From the NCBI GenBank assembly GCA_913055805.1, contig CAJXLF010000003.1:186001-250000 (forward strand): 64,000 nucleotides of DNA, read 5' to 3'. The notes below the pieces were generated by a model. The model did not search any database, was not told the origin of the DNA, and was given only the letters and a program-made list of their open reading frames with translations. The stretch is from an uncultured Salinisphaerales bacterium (GTDB lineage Bacteria; Pseudomonadota; Gammaproteobacteria; Nevskiales; CAJXLF01). The translations under genes and the position numbers were made by a program. This document shows positions 8,307 to 16,148 of the stretch, in pieces; within the stretch, counting starts at the first letter, position 1, and every line of letters starts with the position of its first letter.

Positions 8307-8891
8307 TCAATTGAGATCGATACTGCCGCGAATATCCATTTCCTGTATCGGACCCAGCGGCCGCTTGGTCTTTTCAAGCTGGTTGATATTGGCATCACCA
8401 CCATCCAGGGTGTAAACGACGAGATCATCATGGATGACAATCAGGCCGTTGAAGCGCCAGCCGGTAATCCGCGTATTCCGCCGGAAACCGAAAATATCCA
8501 GGAACGCATTACCGTAGCGTTGCCGGTCGATGTAGCTGGGCGTGAATTGCAGGCCATAGCAGATTTCACGGGCCAGCAGGCATTGGCTCACCTGAGGATC
8601 GAGATCGTCCATCCGAATAGACTGATTCGGCAAAAAGCGGGCGAGCAGATCGATGTAAGTGATGTGGCTGATATTCGGTGTCAGATGCGGATCAAAACCC
8701 AGTTTGCTCAATTCCGGCACTGTGGTCTCACCCACAACGATCTGGTCAAAGCTGGCCTTGGCTTCATCGTAGGTTTGCCAGGGTGACAGGGTCTCCTCCT
8801 GGGCACGCGGCAATACATTGCCGCAACCGCTGATGACCAGGGTGGCGATCAGTAGTGCCGCTATCCGTCCCGAAGGGGGCCCCTCTCCCAT
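8307..8891 (-). CDS. Hypothetical lipoprotein
   Basis: A 194-residue protein with a basic N-terminus, a hydrophobic stretch and a lipobox VISGC, so it should be lipidated and anchored in the envelope. The mature part has no family I recognise; it contains the phrases FDQIVVGETTVPELSKLGFDP and GWRFNGLIVIHDDLVVYTLDGG, the former resembling the start of SmpA/BamE-type small lipoprotein domains. The ATG at 8891 with GAGGG 7 nt upstream is preferred to the GTG at 8897. It is 78 bp upstream of the DUF1329 gene on the same strand and may share its transcript. Confidence 0.65.
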   Translation of the reverse strand: MGEGPPSGRIAALLIATLVISGCGNVLPRAQEETLSPWQTYDEAKASFDQIVVGETTVPELSKLGFDPHLTPNISHITYIDLLARFLPNQSIRMDDLDPQVSQCLLAREICYGLQFTPSYIDRQRYGNAFLDIFGFRRNTRITGWRFNGLIVIHDDLVVYTLDGGDANINQLEKTKRPLGPIQEMDIRGSIDLN

Positions 8892-9003
8892 ACACACACC
8901 CTCAAAGATTATCTTATGAACGTCAGGCTATCCGCTTATGCTGTCGCCATCAACTGATACTGCGCTATTTTGCCCGGCACCGCCGGCCCACTAAACTAAC
9001 GCC

Positions 9004-9498
9004 ATGACGCCCGACTCAATATGGATACGATACAGCCTCGTTTTGCTGTTATGGACAGCTCTGGCCCTGCTGCTGGCCGGCATTGTCATGCCCATGCTCA
9101 ATCTCGAAAAATTCTATGTTTTCGATAACGAGGTATCGCTGCTCTCGGGCACCTGGGGACTGCTCAGCGAAGGCGAATGGTTCCTGGGCCTGGTATTACT
9201 GCTGTTTTCCATTCTGTTCCCGATTGCCAAGAATCTGCTGCTGATCGGCCTGCTGTTGCGCCTGCCCTGGCTACACGGACGGGCAGATGCGCTATGGCAT
9301 GCCCTTTCCGTGTTCGGGCGCTGGTCCATGCTCGACGTCTTTATCGTCGCCGTACTGGTGTGCAGCGTAAAACTGGGCATGCTGGCCCGGGCCGAGCTGT
9401 TGTCCGGCATCTATTTCTTTACCGCCTCGGTTCTCATCACGAACAGCATCTCCACCGGGCTGGATTTCCGAGGCCGGCGCGCCATTTCCGGCGACTAG
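9004..9498 (+). CDS. Single-domain PqiA (paraquat-inducible protein A) family membrane protein
   Basis: A 164-residue inner-membrane protein with four predicted transmembrane segments and the family hallmark GRWSMLDVFIVAVLV (about residues 108-122). PqiA-type proteins work with MCE (PqiB/YebT) proteins in lipid transport between membranes. Here there is only one PqiA domain, against two in E. coli PqiA, and no zinc-ribbon cysteines or adjacent MCE gene. Its stop overlaps the convergent DoxX-like gene by 4 bp. Confidence 0.85.
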   Translation: MTPDSIWIRYSLVLLLWTALALLLAGIVMPMLNLEKFYVFDNEVSLLSGTWGLLSEGEWFLGLVLLLFSILFPIAKNLLLIGLLLRLPWLHGRADALWHALSVFGRWSMLDVFIVAVLVCSVKLGMLARAELLSGIYFFTASVLITNSISTGLDFRGRRAISGD

Positions 9499-9899
9499 TC
9501 GCCCAGGGTAAACAGCGTATCGGCCTCACGCAGCATGAACAGGGCCAGACAGGCGGCCAGCATGGGCCAGGCAGTAAAAAACAGCAGGTGGTAGTCGGCA
9601 AAGGGTGTGAGGTACATCTCGTAACTCGACAGTGTCGAAACGGCGTGAAAAACCAGCACCGCACCATAACTGAGGGTACGGAACAGACCCAGCAGAAAGG
9701 CGCCCAGCACAATCAGCTCGGCAATGCCGATGAGCGTCATGGCCATGCTGTCCAGACCCTCGATGGCATAAAAGCGGGCGTAGACCGCTACCGCATGATC
9801 GGGATTGATGAACTTGTCGATCGTCCATAACAGCATCACGCCGAATACCGTCAGGCGCAAGAAGAACAGTGCAAGTGTCAGGCGATTGTCATCGTACAT
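9495..9899 (-). CDS. DoxX-like four-helix membrane protein
   Basis: A 134-residue protein with four hydrophobic helices and a DoxX/SURF4-like pattern (LFFLRLTVFGVMLLWTIDKF near the N-terminus; GIAELIVLGAFLLGLF in the middle). Members are thought to be quinol-linked or membrane-protective proteins; the role here is unknown. The 108-bp gap to tesB is a divergent promoter region in which I see no clear operator. Confidence 0.6.
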   Translation of the reverse strand: MYDDNRLTLALFFLRLTVFGVMLLWTIDKFINPDHAVAVYARFYAIEGLDSMAMTLIGIAELIVLGAFLLGLFRTLSYGAVLVFHAVSTLSSYEMYLTPFADYHLLFFTAWPMLAACLALFMLREADTLFTLGD

Positions 9900-10007
9900 A
9901 GAAGAAACTCCACTCTGTGGGCCGGCAACCGGGTCCTAGTCTCTACACCCCGCTGCCAGTAAACTGCAGGGCCACTGATTACCGAAGATATATACCGGAT
10001 CGGCACA

Positions 10008-10862
10008 ATGAATAAAATCTTGCAGGATCTTGTAAACGTACTCGACCTCGAGCCGCTTGAAGTCAACCTGTTTCGCGGGGAAAGCCGGGACCTGGGCGGC
10101 AAGAGTGTTTTCGGCGGACAGGTTCTGGGACAGGCGCTGATGGCCGCCTACGGCACGGTGGAAGCACAGATCATCCACTCCATCCATGCCTATTTTCTGC
10201 GCCCGGGCGACATGCAGGCCAATATTGTTTACGAAGTGGAACGGCTACGCGACGGCCGCAGTTTCGTCGCGCGGCGTGTGCACGCCATCCAGCATGGCCG
10301 CCCCATCTTCTCCATGATCGCCTCCTTTCAGGAGCCGGAGGACGGACTGGAACACCAGTCACCCATGCCGGATGTACCCGGCCCGGATGAACTGCAGTCG
10401 CAGACGGAATTACGCGAACAACTACTGCCTGACTGCCCCGAAAAACTGCGCAGCGGCTTCATGCGCGAACTGGCCATTGAATTCAAGCCCGTCAACCCGT
10501 TCAACCCTTTCCGGCCGGAACCCATGCCACCACATCAGGACATCTGGTTCCGCGCCGCCGGGCGTCTGCCCGACAACAAGCAGTTACATCACAGCGTGCT
10601 GGCCTATGCCTCCGACTTCAATTTTCTGGGCACGGCATTGCGGCCTCACGGTGTCAGCTGGTTCAACGAAAATATGGTCGTGGCCAGCCTGGATCATGCG
10701 CTGTGGCTCCACCGCCCCTTCCGTGCCGACGAATGGCTGCTCTATCACATGGACAGTCCCAGCAGCAGTGGCGCGCGCGGCCTCACGCGCGGAGAGATTT
10801 TCAACCAGGAGGGTGTACTGGTCGCCAGCGTGGCCCAGGAAAACCTCATGCGCATGGTATAA
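10008..10862 (+). CDS. tesB: Acyl-CoA thioesterase II
   Basis: A 284-residue double-hotdog thioesterase that hydrolyses medium and long acyl-CoA to free fatty acid and CoA in the cytoplasm. Family signatures are the N-terminal GGQVLGQAL motif and the C-terminal catalytic region: the Asp of AYASDFNFLGTAL, the SLDHALWLHRPFRADEWLLY strand pair, and the Gln of VASVAQENLMR correspond to the E. coli TesB Asp/Thr/Gln network. Length agrees with the family (about 286). It is monocistronic, ending in a strong terminator that starts at its own stop codon. Confidence 0.95.
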   Translation: MNKILQDLVNVLDLEPLEVNLFRGESRDLGGKSVFGGQVLGQALMAAYGTVEAQIIHSIHAYFLRPGDMQANIVYEVERLRDGRSFVARRVHAIQHGRPIFSMIASFQEPEDGLEHQSPMPDVPGPDELQSQTELREQLLPDCPEKLRSGFMRELAIEFKPVNPFNPFRPEPMPPHQDIWFRAAGRLPDNKQLHHSVLAYASDFNFLGTALRPHGVSWFNENMVVASLDHALWLHRPFRADEWLLYHMDSPSSSGARGLTRGEIFNQEGVLVASVAQENLMRMV

Positions 10863-10889
10863 AAAAGCCGGCTGACGCCGGCTTTTTTT
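10861..10889 (+). terminator. Rho-independent terminator, probably bidirectional
   Basis: An A6-GCCGGC stem, TGAC loop, GCCGGC and T7 run. It follows tesB directly and, read on the other strand, also ends the convergent hydrolase gene (10906). Confidence 0.9.
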
Positions 10890-10905
10890 CACAAGATATC
10901 AGAAC

Positions 10906-12288
10906 CTAGAGTTCATCCTTGTCCAGCAGGAAATAGGCGATGTGCTGCCCACCCTTGTTGAACCGGCTGCTCAGCTGACTGACCGAGAAGTAAACCTCGT
11001 TTTCACCTTCTGAGTACAGCGCAGTCTCCAGGCCGTCGATATCGACACCCGCCAGATCCAGCACGCTGTCCTCGGTGTGAATGGCCAGCACGCCCTGTAC
11101 GCTGCCACCGGTCATGGCTACCTGACTGTCATCAATGCGCATGCCCAGGCCACGGATGTGACTGTTCTCAATCACGACCTTGCCGTTGTAGACATCCAGT
11201 TCGCTGACATGCGAATTGCGGATGATCACATGCTCACAACCATTGATATCAATACGCTTGAAATCTCCCTCGTAGACCACTTCCGATGCCACGGCGTTGC
11301 ACTCGACCACTTCGGTGGCCTGATCGGAATAGCTGGGCAGCGCGTAGTTTTCTTCTATCGCCAGCCGCTCGAAATCTTCGTCGCTGCGGGTCAGTTCCTT
11401 GTAGAGCAACTTGTTGAAAGTCTCCGGACTTTCCAGCATGGGGCTATGGCCCATGCCCGGCAGCACCCGCAAACGCGAATTCCTGATCTTGCCGGCCAGT
11501 AGTTTACCGGTACGCAGTGGCGCAATCGGATCATCCTGGCCCCATAAAATCAGGGTCGGCGATTTCACCTGATTGATCACTGCGCTGTAATCCTCCAGCG
11601 CCAGGGCCAGGCCCGCGATACGGGTGGGGTTGGCCTGCAGCAGCTTGGCGCGGGCCGTCTCGCTCTCCAGCACTGCTCTGGCCTGCAAGGTGGTGCCCTC
11701 CAGGCGGCCCAGCGTGGTGCGCACGATGTTGCTCATGACCTCGGTCTGACGCGGATAGACCTCCGGAATAAGTTCAAAACCCAGGCTGCTCAGATGACCA
11801 CTGAATACCGCGCGATGCAGCACGCCGGCGGCATCGATCATCACCAGGCGTTCCACCTTGTCCGGATTCTCGGCTGCGAACTGCATGCTCAGCGTTGCGC
11901 CCATGGAATGCCCTACCAGGGCAAACGGCCGGTCCACGAACTTGCTGGTGACGTACTGGATAAAATCGACATAGGCGCGCGGCGAGTAGAGCCGGTTACC
12001 CTTGTCCGACGCGCCGAAGCCCGGCAGGTCGAAAGCCACAATGTGAAAGCGGTTGGAAAGCGCCTCAATCGTATCCTTCCAGATACGCGCGCCGTCCTGA
12101 CCCAGGCCATGAACCAGAACCAGCGTACGCTTGCGCTGCAGGCCGGTTTCATAGACTACCGCCTTGCCACCGAAAACCGGTTCGGCAATGGAGGTTTCCC
12201 GGCTGTCTTCAAGTTCCAGCCAGGGGACGATTTTTGCCTGGGCAGCCCAGGGGCTCAAAAACAGGAGAATCACCAGGAAATGTCGCAT
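10906..12288 (-). CDS. Exported alpha/beta hydrolase with C-terminal beta-helix-like domain
   Basis: A 460-residue protein with a signal peptide (MRHFLVILLFLSPWAAQA). Residues of roughly 45-300 form an alpha/beta hydrolase: oxyanion segment VLVHGLGQDG, nucleophile elbow GHSMG, acid in WGQDDPIAP and histidine in GMGHSPM. The last 130 residues are short repetitive strands (VIIRNSHVSELDVYNGKVVIENSHIRGL) like a right-handed beta-helix, unusual on this enzyme class. Substrate is unknown; the location should be periplasmic. The ATG at 12288 has GGAAAGG upstream and starts the signal peptide, so the longer frame to 12369 is not used. The DUF2845 gene diverges upstream. Confidence 0.82.
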   Translation of the reverse strand: MRHFLVILLFLSPWAAQAKIVPWLELEDSRETSIAEPVFGGKAVVYETGLQRKRTLVLVHGLGQDGARIWKDTIEALSNRFHIVAFDLPGFGASDKGNRLYSPRAYVDFIQYVTSKFVDRPFALVGHSMGATLSMQFAAENPDKVERLVMIDAAGVLHRAVFSGHLSSLGFELIPEVYPRQTEVMSNIVRTTLGRLEGTTLQARAVLESETARAKLLQANPTRIAGLALALEDYSAVINQVKSPTLILWGQDDPIAPLRTGKLLAGKIRNSRLRVLPGMGHSPMLESPETFNKLLYKELTRSDEDFERLAIEENYALPSYSDQATEVVECNAVASEVVYEGDFKRIDINGCEHVIIRNSHVSELDVYNGKVVIENSHIRGLGMRIDDSQVAMTGGSVQGVLAIHTEDSVLDLAGVDIDGLETALYSEGENEVYFSVSQLSSRFNKGGQHIAYFLLDKDEL

Positions 12289-12473
12289 CACTGCCTTTCC
12301 GGTACCAAAAAATTCCAATTTGTGGTGCATGGGGCTCCCCATCGTTAATCGCACACCAGATCGGGACATTACCGATTAATGCCCATATTACACCGCGAAA
12401 CGCAGCGCAAGTCGAACGTTCTGAGAATAAAATGCCTTGAGAACCTGTACTTTACCCTGTGGTCAGAGTCTCC

Positions 12474-13064
12474 ATGACCCTAACACGATGTTCCACGCGA
12501 ATGTGCCACGCTGCGCGACTGGCCGCTCTGGCGGCCATCATACTGTGCGCCGAGCCCGCCTGGGCACTGCGCTGCGACGGGAAAATCATCGATACACAGG
12601 AAACCGCCAGCCAGGTCCTGGCGCTCTGTGGCGAACCCGATTTGCGCGACGAATGGACCGACCATCACGGCTACATGACCCAGGAGCAGTGGTATTACAA
12701 CTTCGGCCCGCGGCGTCTGCTGCACATTCTGACCCTGCGCGGCGGACGTCTGGTAAAACTGGAAACCGATGGTTACGGCTTCATAGCCAACCGCGCCGAC
12801 ACCCCCGGATGCCGACCGAACGAAATCCAGACCGGCATGAACAAACTCTATCTTGACCACCTTTGCGGTAAACCCGAACAAATCCAGGTCTACGTCGGAT
12901 ATGGACACCCAACCGGATATCGACACGATTACCACCGCAGCCACAGCAGCCTGCTGAAACGGGAAGAGTGGCATTACAATTTCGGTCCGCGCCTGCTGCG
13001 GCGTACAGTGATCCTCGAGAACGGCCGGGTAACCTACATTGAATCCGAAGGCTATGGTGACTAG
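12474..13064 (+). CDS. DUF2845 exported protein (two repeats)
   Basis: A 196-residue exported protein with signal peptide (about residues 10-32). The mature part holds two copies of the DUF2845 unit: RCDGKIIDTQETASQVLALC...EEQWYYNFGPRRLLHILTL-like and NEIQTGMNKLYLDHLCGKPE...EEWHYNFGPRLLRRTVIL. Each copy has a Cys near the start of the Gly-rich turn and the W-x-YNFGPR strand. Function is unknown. The ATG at 12474 is used; GTG at 12459 and ATG at 12501 are possible, none with a clear ribosome site. It is 8 bp upstream of the methyltransferase-like gene, so they form an operon. Confidence 0.75.
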   Translation: MTLTRCSTRMCHAARLAALAAIILCAEPAWALRCDGKIIDTQETASQVLALCGEPDLRDEWTDHHGYMTQEQWYYNFGPRRLLHILTLRGGRLVKLETDGYGFIANRADTPGCRPNEIQTGMNKLYLDHLCGKPEQIQVYVGYGHPTGYRHDYHRSHSSLLKREEWHYNFGPRLLRRTVILENGRVTYIESEGYGD

Positions 13065-13072
13065 GAGCCAAC

Positions 13073-13924
13073 ATGATCCAGCAAACGCTTGCCGCTGCGC
13101 GAACCTACTGTGTATTACTGACCACCCTGCTAGCTGCATTGCCGGCCCTGCCCGCCGCTGCAGAACCGGCCACTGACTGCCAGGCTGAACAACGCCTGGA
13201 AGCCGTGCTGGCATCACCGCACCGCAGCGAGGCCAATCGCGCCCGTGACGTTTATCGACACCCCGCCGCCACCCTGCGCTTCTTTGACGTGGAGCCACAA
13301 ATGTCCGTGGTTGAAATCTGGCCGGGCGGTGGCGGCTGGTACACCGAAGTTCTGGCCCCCTACCTGAAGGGTTGCGGTAAATATTTTGCCGCCAGCTTCG
13401 ACCCTGACTCCGAAGTGCCCTTCTATCGCCTGAATGCGGAGAAATTCGCGCAAAAGCTGGCCGCCGATCCGGAACACTACAGCGAAGTGAAACTCATGGT
13501 GTTACAGCCACCAGACCAGATGGTTATTGCCGCACCCGGTAGCGTCGACCGGGTACTGACTTTCCGCAACGTGCACAATTGGATGAAAGCCGGCCACGCT
13601 GAAAAAGTGTTCGCTGCCATGTACCGCGCACTCAAGCCGGGCGGCATTCTCGGCGTGGTGGAACATCGCGCCGCGCCCGATACCGTCCAGGATATCCGGG
13701 CGGAATCCGGCTATGTCTCCGAAGCCCATGTGCTGCAACTGGCGACGCAAGCCGGCTTCAAACTCATGGACCGCAGTGAAATCAATGACAATCCGAAGGA
13801 CGACCGCGAGCATCCGGCTGGCGTATGGACCTTACCGCCTTCATTGCGCCTGGGTGACGAAGGTCGCGAGTATTATCTGGCTATCGGCGAAAGTGACCGC
13901 ATGACGCTGAAGTTCATTAAATAG
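13073..13924 (+). CDS. Exported class I SAM-methyltransferase-like protein
   Basis: A 283-residue protein with a cleavable signal peptide (LLTTLLAALPALPAAA, before about residue 31) in front of a Rossmann methyltransferase fold: VVEIWPGGGGWYTEVLAPYL is motif I, VDRVLTFRNVHNWM and ALKPGGILGVVEHRA are motif II/III-like. This is the COG4798 type of predicted exported methyltransferase. Enzymes using S-adenosylmethionine are not expected in the periplasm, so it may bind another ligand or act by a different route. It follows the DUF2845 gene by 8 bp and is followed by a weak hairpin terminator. Confidence 0.82.
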   Translation: MIQQTLAAARTYCVLLTTLLAALPALPAAAEPATDCQAEQRLEAVLASPHRSEANRARDVYRHPAATLRFFDVEPQMSVVEIWPGGGGWYTEVLAPYLKGCGKYFAASFDPDSEVPFYRLNAEKFAQKLAADPEHYSEVKLMVLQPPDQMVIAAPGSVDRVLTFRNVHNWMKAGHAEKVFAAMYRALKPGGILGVVEHRAAPDTVQDIRAESGYVSEAHVLQLATQAGFKLMDRSEINDNPKDDREHPAGVWTLPPSLRLGDEGREYYLAIGESDRMTLKFIK

Positions 13925-13965
13925 ACTGCAGCAGAGCGTCACTTTTGCAGCGTCCGATGTTAAAC

Positions 13966-13984
13966 TGCTGCTTTGCAGCATTTT
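13966..13984 (+). terminator. Weak hairpin terminator
   Basis: TGCTGC-TTT-GCAGCA followed by TTTT, 42 bp after the methyltransferase stop. The stem is only 6 bp. Confidence 0.45.
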
Positions 13985-13996
13985 CACCTGACGCGC

Positions 13997-15328
13997 ATGA
14001 GCACGCGAAAAAACACTTTCACCAGTAATCTCGGACACAGTCTCAAGGGCGGACTGCGCATCGGCCAGACCGTTGGCGTACTCACGCGCACCGGATTCGG
14101 CTGGCTGATGGGCCGGCGACCGCCGACTCCGCAACTGATGCGCGAAACCTTTGAGCGGCTGGGCACCACCTATATCAAGCTTGGCCAGTTCATTGCCAGC
14201 GCGCCTTCCGTATTCCCGGAAGCCTATGTCAAGGAATTCCAGCTCTGTCTGGACCGCGTTGAACCCCTGCCCTACAAGACGATCGAGAAAACCCTGCGCT
14301 CGGAATTCGACCAGCCGCTGGAAAACATCTTTGCCGAAATCGATCCCAAGCCACTGGCTTCGGCCTCCATTGCCCAGGTACATGCCGCAAAACTGGTGAC
14401 CGGTGAAGACGTCGTCATCAAGGTGCAAAAGCCCGGCGTACGCAACATCCTGCTGACTGATCTCAATTTCCTTTTTGTCACGGCCAAGATCCTGGAATGG
14501 CTGGCGCCCCACCTGGTGCACGCCTCGCTCTCCGATATCGTGGCCGAAATCCAGAACGGCATGCTGGCCGAGTGCGACTTCCTGCAGGAAGCAAAGAATA
14601 TTGAGACCTTTGACAAGTACCTCAAGGAAACCGGCAACACCGAGGCCGCGGTACCGCGGGTCTATCACCACGCCACTACCCTGCGCGTGCTGACCATGGA
14701 ACGCTTCTACGGCGTACCGCTGACGGATCTGGAAACCATACGCAAACATGCACGCGATCCGGAGTTCACGCTGCTGGCGGCCATGAACACCTGGATGGGC
14801 AGCCTGCTGCATTGCCAGTTCTTCCATGCAGACGTACATGCCGGCAACCTCATGGTGCTGGAAGACGGGCGCGTTGGCTTCATCGACTTCGGCATTGTTG
14901 GCAGCCTCAAGCCCGGCACCTGGGAAGCCCTGGTCTCCTTCATGACCGGCAAGGCGGCGGAAAGTTACACCGCCATGGCCGAAGCCCTGGTCAAGATCGG
15001 CGTGGCCGACCGCAAGGTGGAAATCAGCCGTCTGGCCTATGATCTCGAACAACTGGTGCAGAAGGCGCAGGCCATGGATGCGCGCATGATGAGCGGCCCC
15101 ATGGATCTGGATCATGCGGAAATGGACCAGTTCATGCTCTCAATCGTGGAAATCGGCAAGAAGCACGGCATCCGCTTCCCGCGGGAATTCGCCCTGCTAC
15201 TCAAGCAACTGCTGTATTTCGACCGCTACATCGAACTGCTGGCGCCGGGCATGGACATGTTCCGCGATGACCGCGTCATTCTGGATGGCGATTACGGCAA
15301 CATGCCGGGCATGGGCCTGCTGCACTAA
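13997..15328 (+). CDS. ABC1/UbiB-family atypical kinase-like protein
   Basis: A 443-residue ABC1/ADCK protein. The family KxGQ motif is in YIKLGQFIAS; the Ala-rich loop ASIAQVHAAKL, the ATP-binding lysine in DVVIKVQKPGV, the catalytic-loop HADVHAGNL and the metal-binding FIDFGIVG are all present. E. coli UbiB supports ubiquinone synthesis; many bacteria carry a second ABC1 protein with unclear lipid-linked function. There are no C-terminal membrane helices as in UbiB proper, so I do not call it ubiB. The ATG at 13997 is preferred over TTG at 13973, which lies inside the preceding hairpin. Confidence 0.9.
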   Translation: MSTRKNTFTSNLGHSLKGGLRIGQTVGVLTRTGFGWLMGRRPPTPQLMRETFERLGTTYIKLGQFIASAPSVFPEAYVKEFQLCLDRVEPLPYKTIEKTLRSEFDQPLENIFAEIDPKPLASASIAQVHAAKLVTGEDVVIKVQKPGVRNILLTDLNFLFVTAKILEWLAPHLVHASLSDIVAEIQNGMLAECDFLQEAKNIETFDKYLKETGNTEAAVPRVYHHATTLRVLTMERFYGVPLTDLETIRKHARDPEFTLLAAMNTWMGSLLHCQFFHADVHAGNLMVLEDGRVGFIDFGIVGSLKPGTWEALVSFMTGKAAESYTAMAEALVKIGVADRKVEISRLAYDLEQLVQKAQAMDARMMSGPMDLDHAEMDQFMLSIVEIGKKHGIRFPREFALLLKQLLYFDRYIELLAPGMDMFRDDRVILDGDYGNMPGMGLLH

Positions 15329-15342
15329 AGCGCGCCTCGAAA

Positions 15343-15678
15343 CTACTGCCTGGCCCGCAATGCGGCGGCAAAAGCCTCACCGGCCCATTCACTGAGCAAC
15401 TCACTGTCTTCCAGCGCTTCTTCGGGCGCGCGGTAATAGGACAGGCTCACCGGCCGGTTTTTCGCGGTATAGCTGAAGGGTTCCAGCCCGCGCGCCTCAT
15501 AGGCCGGCCGGTTCACCTCATCTACCTTGAGATACAACTCTTCCGCCGCCACCAGACCAAACATGAGGCCGTCCAGAAACAAACCGTAGCCGCCAAACAT
15601 ACGCCTGGCCCGGACCAGCCCCAGCGGCATCAACTGCTCCAGCAGATACTCGATATAAGCCTCATCAGGACGCGACAC
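15343..15678 (-). CDS. TfoX/Sxy N-terminal domain protein
   Basis: A 111-residue protein equal to the TfoX N-terminal domain: ARRMFGGYGLFLDGLMFGLV (about 24-43) and the strand ELYLKVDEVNRPAYEARG. The C-terminal helix-hairpin-like domain of full Sxy/TfoX competence regulators is absent, as in many standalone family members. Function is unknown. It follows the DUF6524 gene by 8 bp on the same strand and is convergent with the UbiB-like gene. Confidence 0.85.
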   Translation of the reverse strand: MSRPDEAYIEYLLEQLMPLGLVRARRMFGGYGLFLDGLMFGLVAAEELYLKVDEVNRPAYEARGLEPFSYTAKNRPVSLSYYRAPEEALEDSELLSEWAGEAFAAALRARQ

Positions 15679-15686
15679 GGACCGCG

Positions 15687-16103
15687 CTACTCCTCGACAT
15701 CATCCACATCGAGCTGACCCGACACCCGGCGCCGGATATGCGACCAGCTGATGCCGACCGCCAGCACCGAACCGAGTACAAACATCACGATATAGCTCAC
15801 GGCCCGCACGCTGTCGGCCGGCACCCAGCCCATGTCCACCAGCAGCCAGATGAACGTACCGAACAGGGCAATCGCCAGGCCGAGGCCCAGCCCACCCAGG
15901 GAACGCAGGGTTGCGCGCAGGTAGATGGTCCAGCCGATCAGCAGCACCACACCCACAAACAGCTTGAACACTGTGAAGTGTGGTGTATGGCTCACCACCC
16001 AGTCATAGTAGCTGTATCCTTCCGGGTTATAGGTAACTACTACCAGAATCACTGCAATCAACCATCGCAGGCCGAATCCACCCCAGGTAAGCTGAGACGC
16101 CAT
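15687..16103 (-). CDS. DUF6524 family membrane protein
   Basis: A 138-residue inner-membrane protein with four hydrophobic segments and the DUF6524 N-terminus (GGFGLRWLIAVILVVVTYNPEG). A short charged tail ends the protein. Function is unknown. It is the first gene of a pair with the TfoX-like gene and diverges from the MFS/spermidine-synthase gene. Confidence 0.7.
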   Translation of the reverse strand: MASQLTWGGFGLRWLIAVILVVVTYNPEGYSYYDWVVSHTPHFTVFKLFVGVVLLIGWTIYLRATLRSLGGLGLGLAIALFGTFIWLLVDMGWVPADSVRAVSYIVMFVLGSVLAVGISWSHIRRRVSGQLDVDDVEE

Positions 16104-16148
16104 GCCATTTCCCCTTATTCATTCACCAGGCCGTATGTTACGGCGCAC

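Noticed and set aside
13841-15115. Long antisense open frame (424 codons) opposite the UbiB-like gene
   Set aside because: The plus-strand frame holds all ABC1 motifs; the antisense frame is a by-product of GC-rich codons and has no recognisable domain or ribosome site.
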